Positions 62,737-64,000 of a DNA stretch of 64,000 bases are shown in pieces; position 1 is the first letter of the stretch, and every line of letters begins with the position of its first letter. The DNA comes from Rhizobacter sp. Root1221 (lineage in GTDB: Bacteria > Pseudomonadota > Gammaproteobacteria > Burkholderiales > Burkholderiaceae_C), in the NCBI RefSeq assembly GCF_001425785.1, contig NZ_LMDI01000023.1, positions 227,633 to 291,632 on the forward strand, read 5' to 3'. A program made the position numbers and the translations under genes. The notes under the pieces were generated by a model, which had not been told where the DNA came from, made no database searches, and saw only the letters and a program-made list of their open reading frames with translations.

Positions 62737-63552
62737 ATGCCGACGATGTCCTCACTGACCAAGTTTCAGCTGAACGGCAAGGTCGCGCTTGTCACGGGCG
62801 GAGCCGGCATCCTCGGGCAGAAGTTCTGCGCTGGCCTCATGGAAGCCGGTGCCCGGGTCGCGGTGGTGGACGTCGACGGCGGCGCTGCGTCTGCAGCGGC
62901 ATCGCAACTCGGCGAAAACGCCACGGGCTTCGTTTGTGATGTCTCCGATGCCACCTCGGTTCGCGATTGCGTCGAAGCGGTCGTTGCCCGTTTCGGCGGC
63001 ATCGACATCCTCCATAACAACGCAGCGACGAAGTCTCAGGATGTACGCGCTTTCTTCACACCATTCGAGGACTATTCGCTCGACGTTTGGCGCGAGGTGA
63101 TGTCCGTGAACATCGACGGCATGTTCCTGATGGCCCAGGCCGTCGGGCGTCACATGATCGCAAACGGGAACGGTGGCACCATCGTCCAGACCGCATCGAT
63201 CTACGGGCTCGTCGGCCCGGACAGCCGCATCTACGAGGGTTCTGACTACCTGGGCGGACCGATCAACACTCCCGCGGTATACGCAGCGTCGAAGGCGGCC
63301 GTCGTCGGCCTGACCAAGTGGCTGGCGACTCACTGGGCGAAAGCCGGCATTCGGGTCAATTGCCTGGTTCCTGGCGGTGTTTCCAGCGGCCAGAACGGAA
63401 TCTTCTCGGAGCGCTATTCCGAGCGCGTTCCGATGGGCCGCATGGCACAGGCCGACGAAATGGTGCCCGCATTGCTCTACCTCGCGTCCGACGCTTCGAG
63501 CTATGTCACGGGACAGGTGCTGGCCGTAGATGGCGGTTGGACCGCCTGGTAG
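62737..63552 (+). CDS. Short-chain dehydrogenase (PtmA-like)
   Basis: A 271-residue SDR. 'VALVTGGAGILGQKFCAGL' binds NAD(P), 'ILHNNAATKSQDV' and 'VQTASIYGLVGP' are core motifs, and Tyr-x3-Lys is in 'VYAASKAAV'. The 'GGPINTPAVYAASKA' setting resembles PtmA of flagellin-glycosylation loci, where it acts in supplying the amino-sugar precursor for legionaminic acid. It follows the aminotransferase with no gap. PtmA-like function is a reasonable inference; reduction of a keto intermediate of another side chain is possible. Confidence 0.83.
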   Translation: MPTMSSLTKFQLNGKVALVTGGAGILGQKFCAGLMEAGARVAVVDVDGGAASAAASQLGENATGFVCDVSDATSVRDCVEAVVARFGGIDILHNNAATKSQDVRAFFTPFEDYSLDVWREVMSVNIDGMFLMAQAVGRHMIANGNGGTIVQTASIYGLVGPDSRIYEGSDYLGGPINTPAVYAASKAAVVGLTKWLATHWAKAGIRVNCLVPGGVSSGQNGIFSERYSERVPMGRMAQADEMVPALLYLASDASSYVTGQVLAVDGGWTAW

Positions 63553-63576
63553 AGACGAAGCTGACCGGCCCTGTTG

Positions 63577-64000
63577 ATGCTGACCGCTCTCATCAAGCTT
63601 CTCGACATCGCGGCGAGGTCTCTGTTCGTTCTGCTGAGCCTGTACGCGCTGCCGATCCGCTCTACCGGGCAGTTCGGGCTGGCCCTGACGCTGATCGGAT
63701 TCTTCACCTTCTTCAGCGGATTCGAGCGCTACGTCGATCTCCAGCGCCGGATGGTAGGGCACGATGCGGTCGAGTGTGATCGACTGATCGTCAATTCGTG
63801 GCAGTTCTATGCGACAAACTACATCGCGTGCCTCCCGATATTGCTAGCACTTCTTGTGTGGTGGGTCTCGCTTCCGGTCGACGTCGCCCTGCTCTGTCTC
63901 GTCATTGCCATCGGCGAGCACGTGTCGGGCGAGGCGTATCGGATCGCACTGATCGCGCCACGGTATCGTGCCGTTCTGCTGACGGCGCTCGCCAAGAACC
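63577..64000 (+). CDS. Probable polysaccharide flippase/transporter, N-terminal fragment
   Basis: The frame opens at ATG 63577 and runs off the right edge, giving 141 residues. At least three hydrophobic segments are visible (about 10-30, 34-48 and 82-103), with a basic loop 'ERYVDLQRRM' between. It lies 24 bp after the SDR gene on the same strand. The position and profile suggest a Wzx/MATE-type lipid-linked oligosaccharide flippase, but no signature motif is complete, so the call is tentative. Confidence 0.55.
   Translation, partial: MLTALIKLLDIAARSLFVLLSLYALPIRSTGQFGLALTLIGFFTFFSGFERYVDLQRRMVGHDAVECDRLIVNSWQFYATNYIACLPILLALLVWWVSLPVDVALLCLVIAIGEHVSGEAYRIALIAPRYRAVLLTALAKN

Overview
The window is 64 kb of GC-rich chromosome from a betaproteobacterium, most likely Burkholderiales of the Rubrivivax/Leptothrix/Piscinibacter type. 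The evidence is the gene order rpoE-rseA-rseB-mucD / lepA-lepB-DUF4845-rnc-era-recO-pdxJ-acpS-nagZ, the block yceD-rpmF-plsX-fabHDG-acpP-fabF, and rne divergent from rluC. No tRNA, rRNA, CRISPR array or complete insertion sequence was seen.

Region 1 (1-11.5 kb) is an exopolysaccharide locus. A minus-strand run of eight mostly overlapping genes encodes an EpsF-type chain-length protein, an EpsG-type ATPase, four glycosyltransferases, a Wzy/O-antigen-ligase-like membrane protein and a secreted GH16 glycosidase. Divergently, an undecaprenyl-phosphate sugar transferase starts behind a near-consensus sigma-54 promoter and is followed by a further glycosyltransferase. The left edge holds the end of an FkbH-like gene.

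Region 2 (11.5-15 kb) has an OmpR-type two-component pair, an intradiol-dioxygenase-like lipoprotein and a ureG gene without other urease genes.

Region 3 (15-45 kb) is core housekeeping: sppA, a Rieske protein, a HAD phosphatase, rluC, rne with a ~590-nt leader, a 2OG-Fe oxygenase, nagZ to lepA, the sigma-E module, fatty-acid synthesis, rpmF, yceD, maf, a tetrapyrrole-methylase-family enzyme and a DEAD-box helicase. The mucD-lepA gap (565 bp) holds a probable attenuator or small RNA and a DnaA-box pair.

Region 4 (45-64 kb, plus strand) makes cell-surface sugars. rfbBDAC (dTDP-L-rhamnose) comes first; the 5' end of rfbD has been duplicated around a REP-like palindrome. A small HTH regulator with a promoter/operator palindrome precedes a long translationally coupled operon. 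That operon carries all six legionaminic-acid steps (LegB, LegC, LegH-like NeuD, LegG, LegI, LegF) and a PtmE-like nucleotidyltransferase. It then has an N-acetyl-sugar amidotransferase with HisH/HisF paralogues, where HisF has lost catalytic Asp11, a cysteine-rich lipoprotein of unknown function, an acyltransferase, a class III aminotransferase, an SDR and the start of a probable flippase. The predicted product is a legionaminic-acid-type nonulosonate carrying an amidine (acetimidoyl) group, with extra tailoring genes that are not explained by the known pathway.
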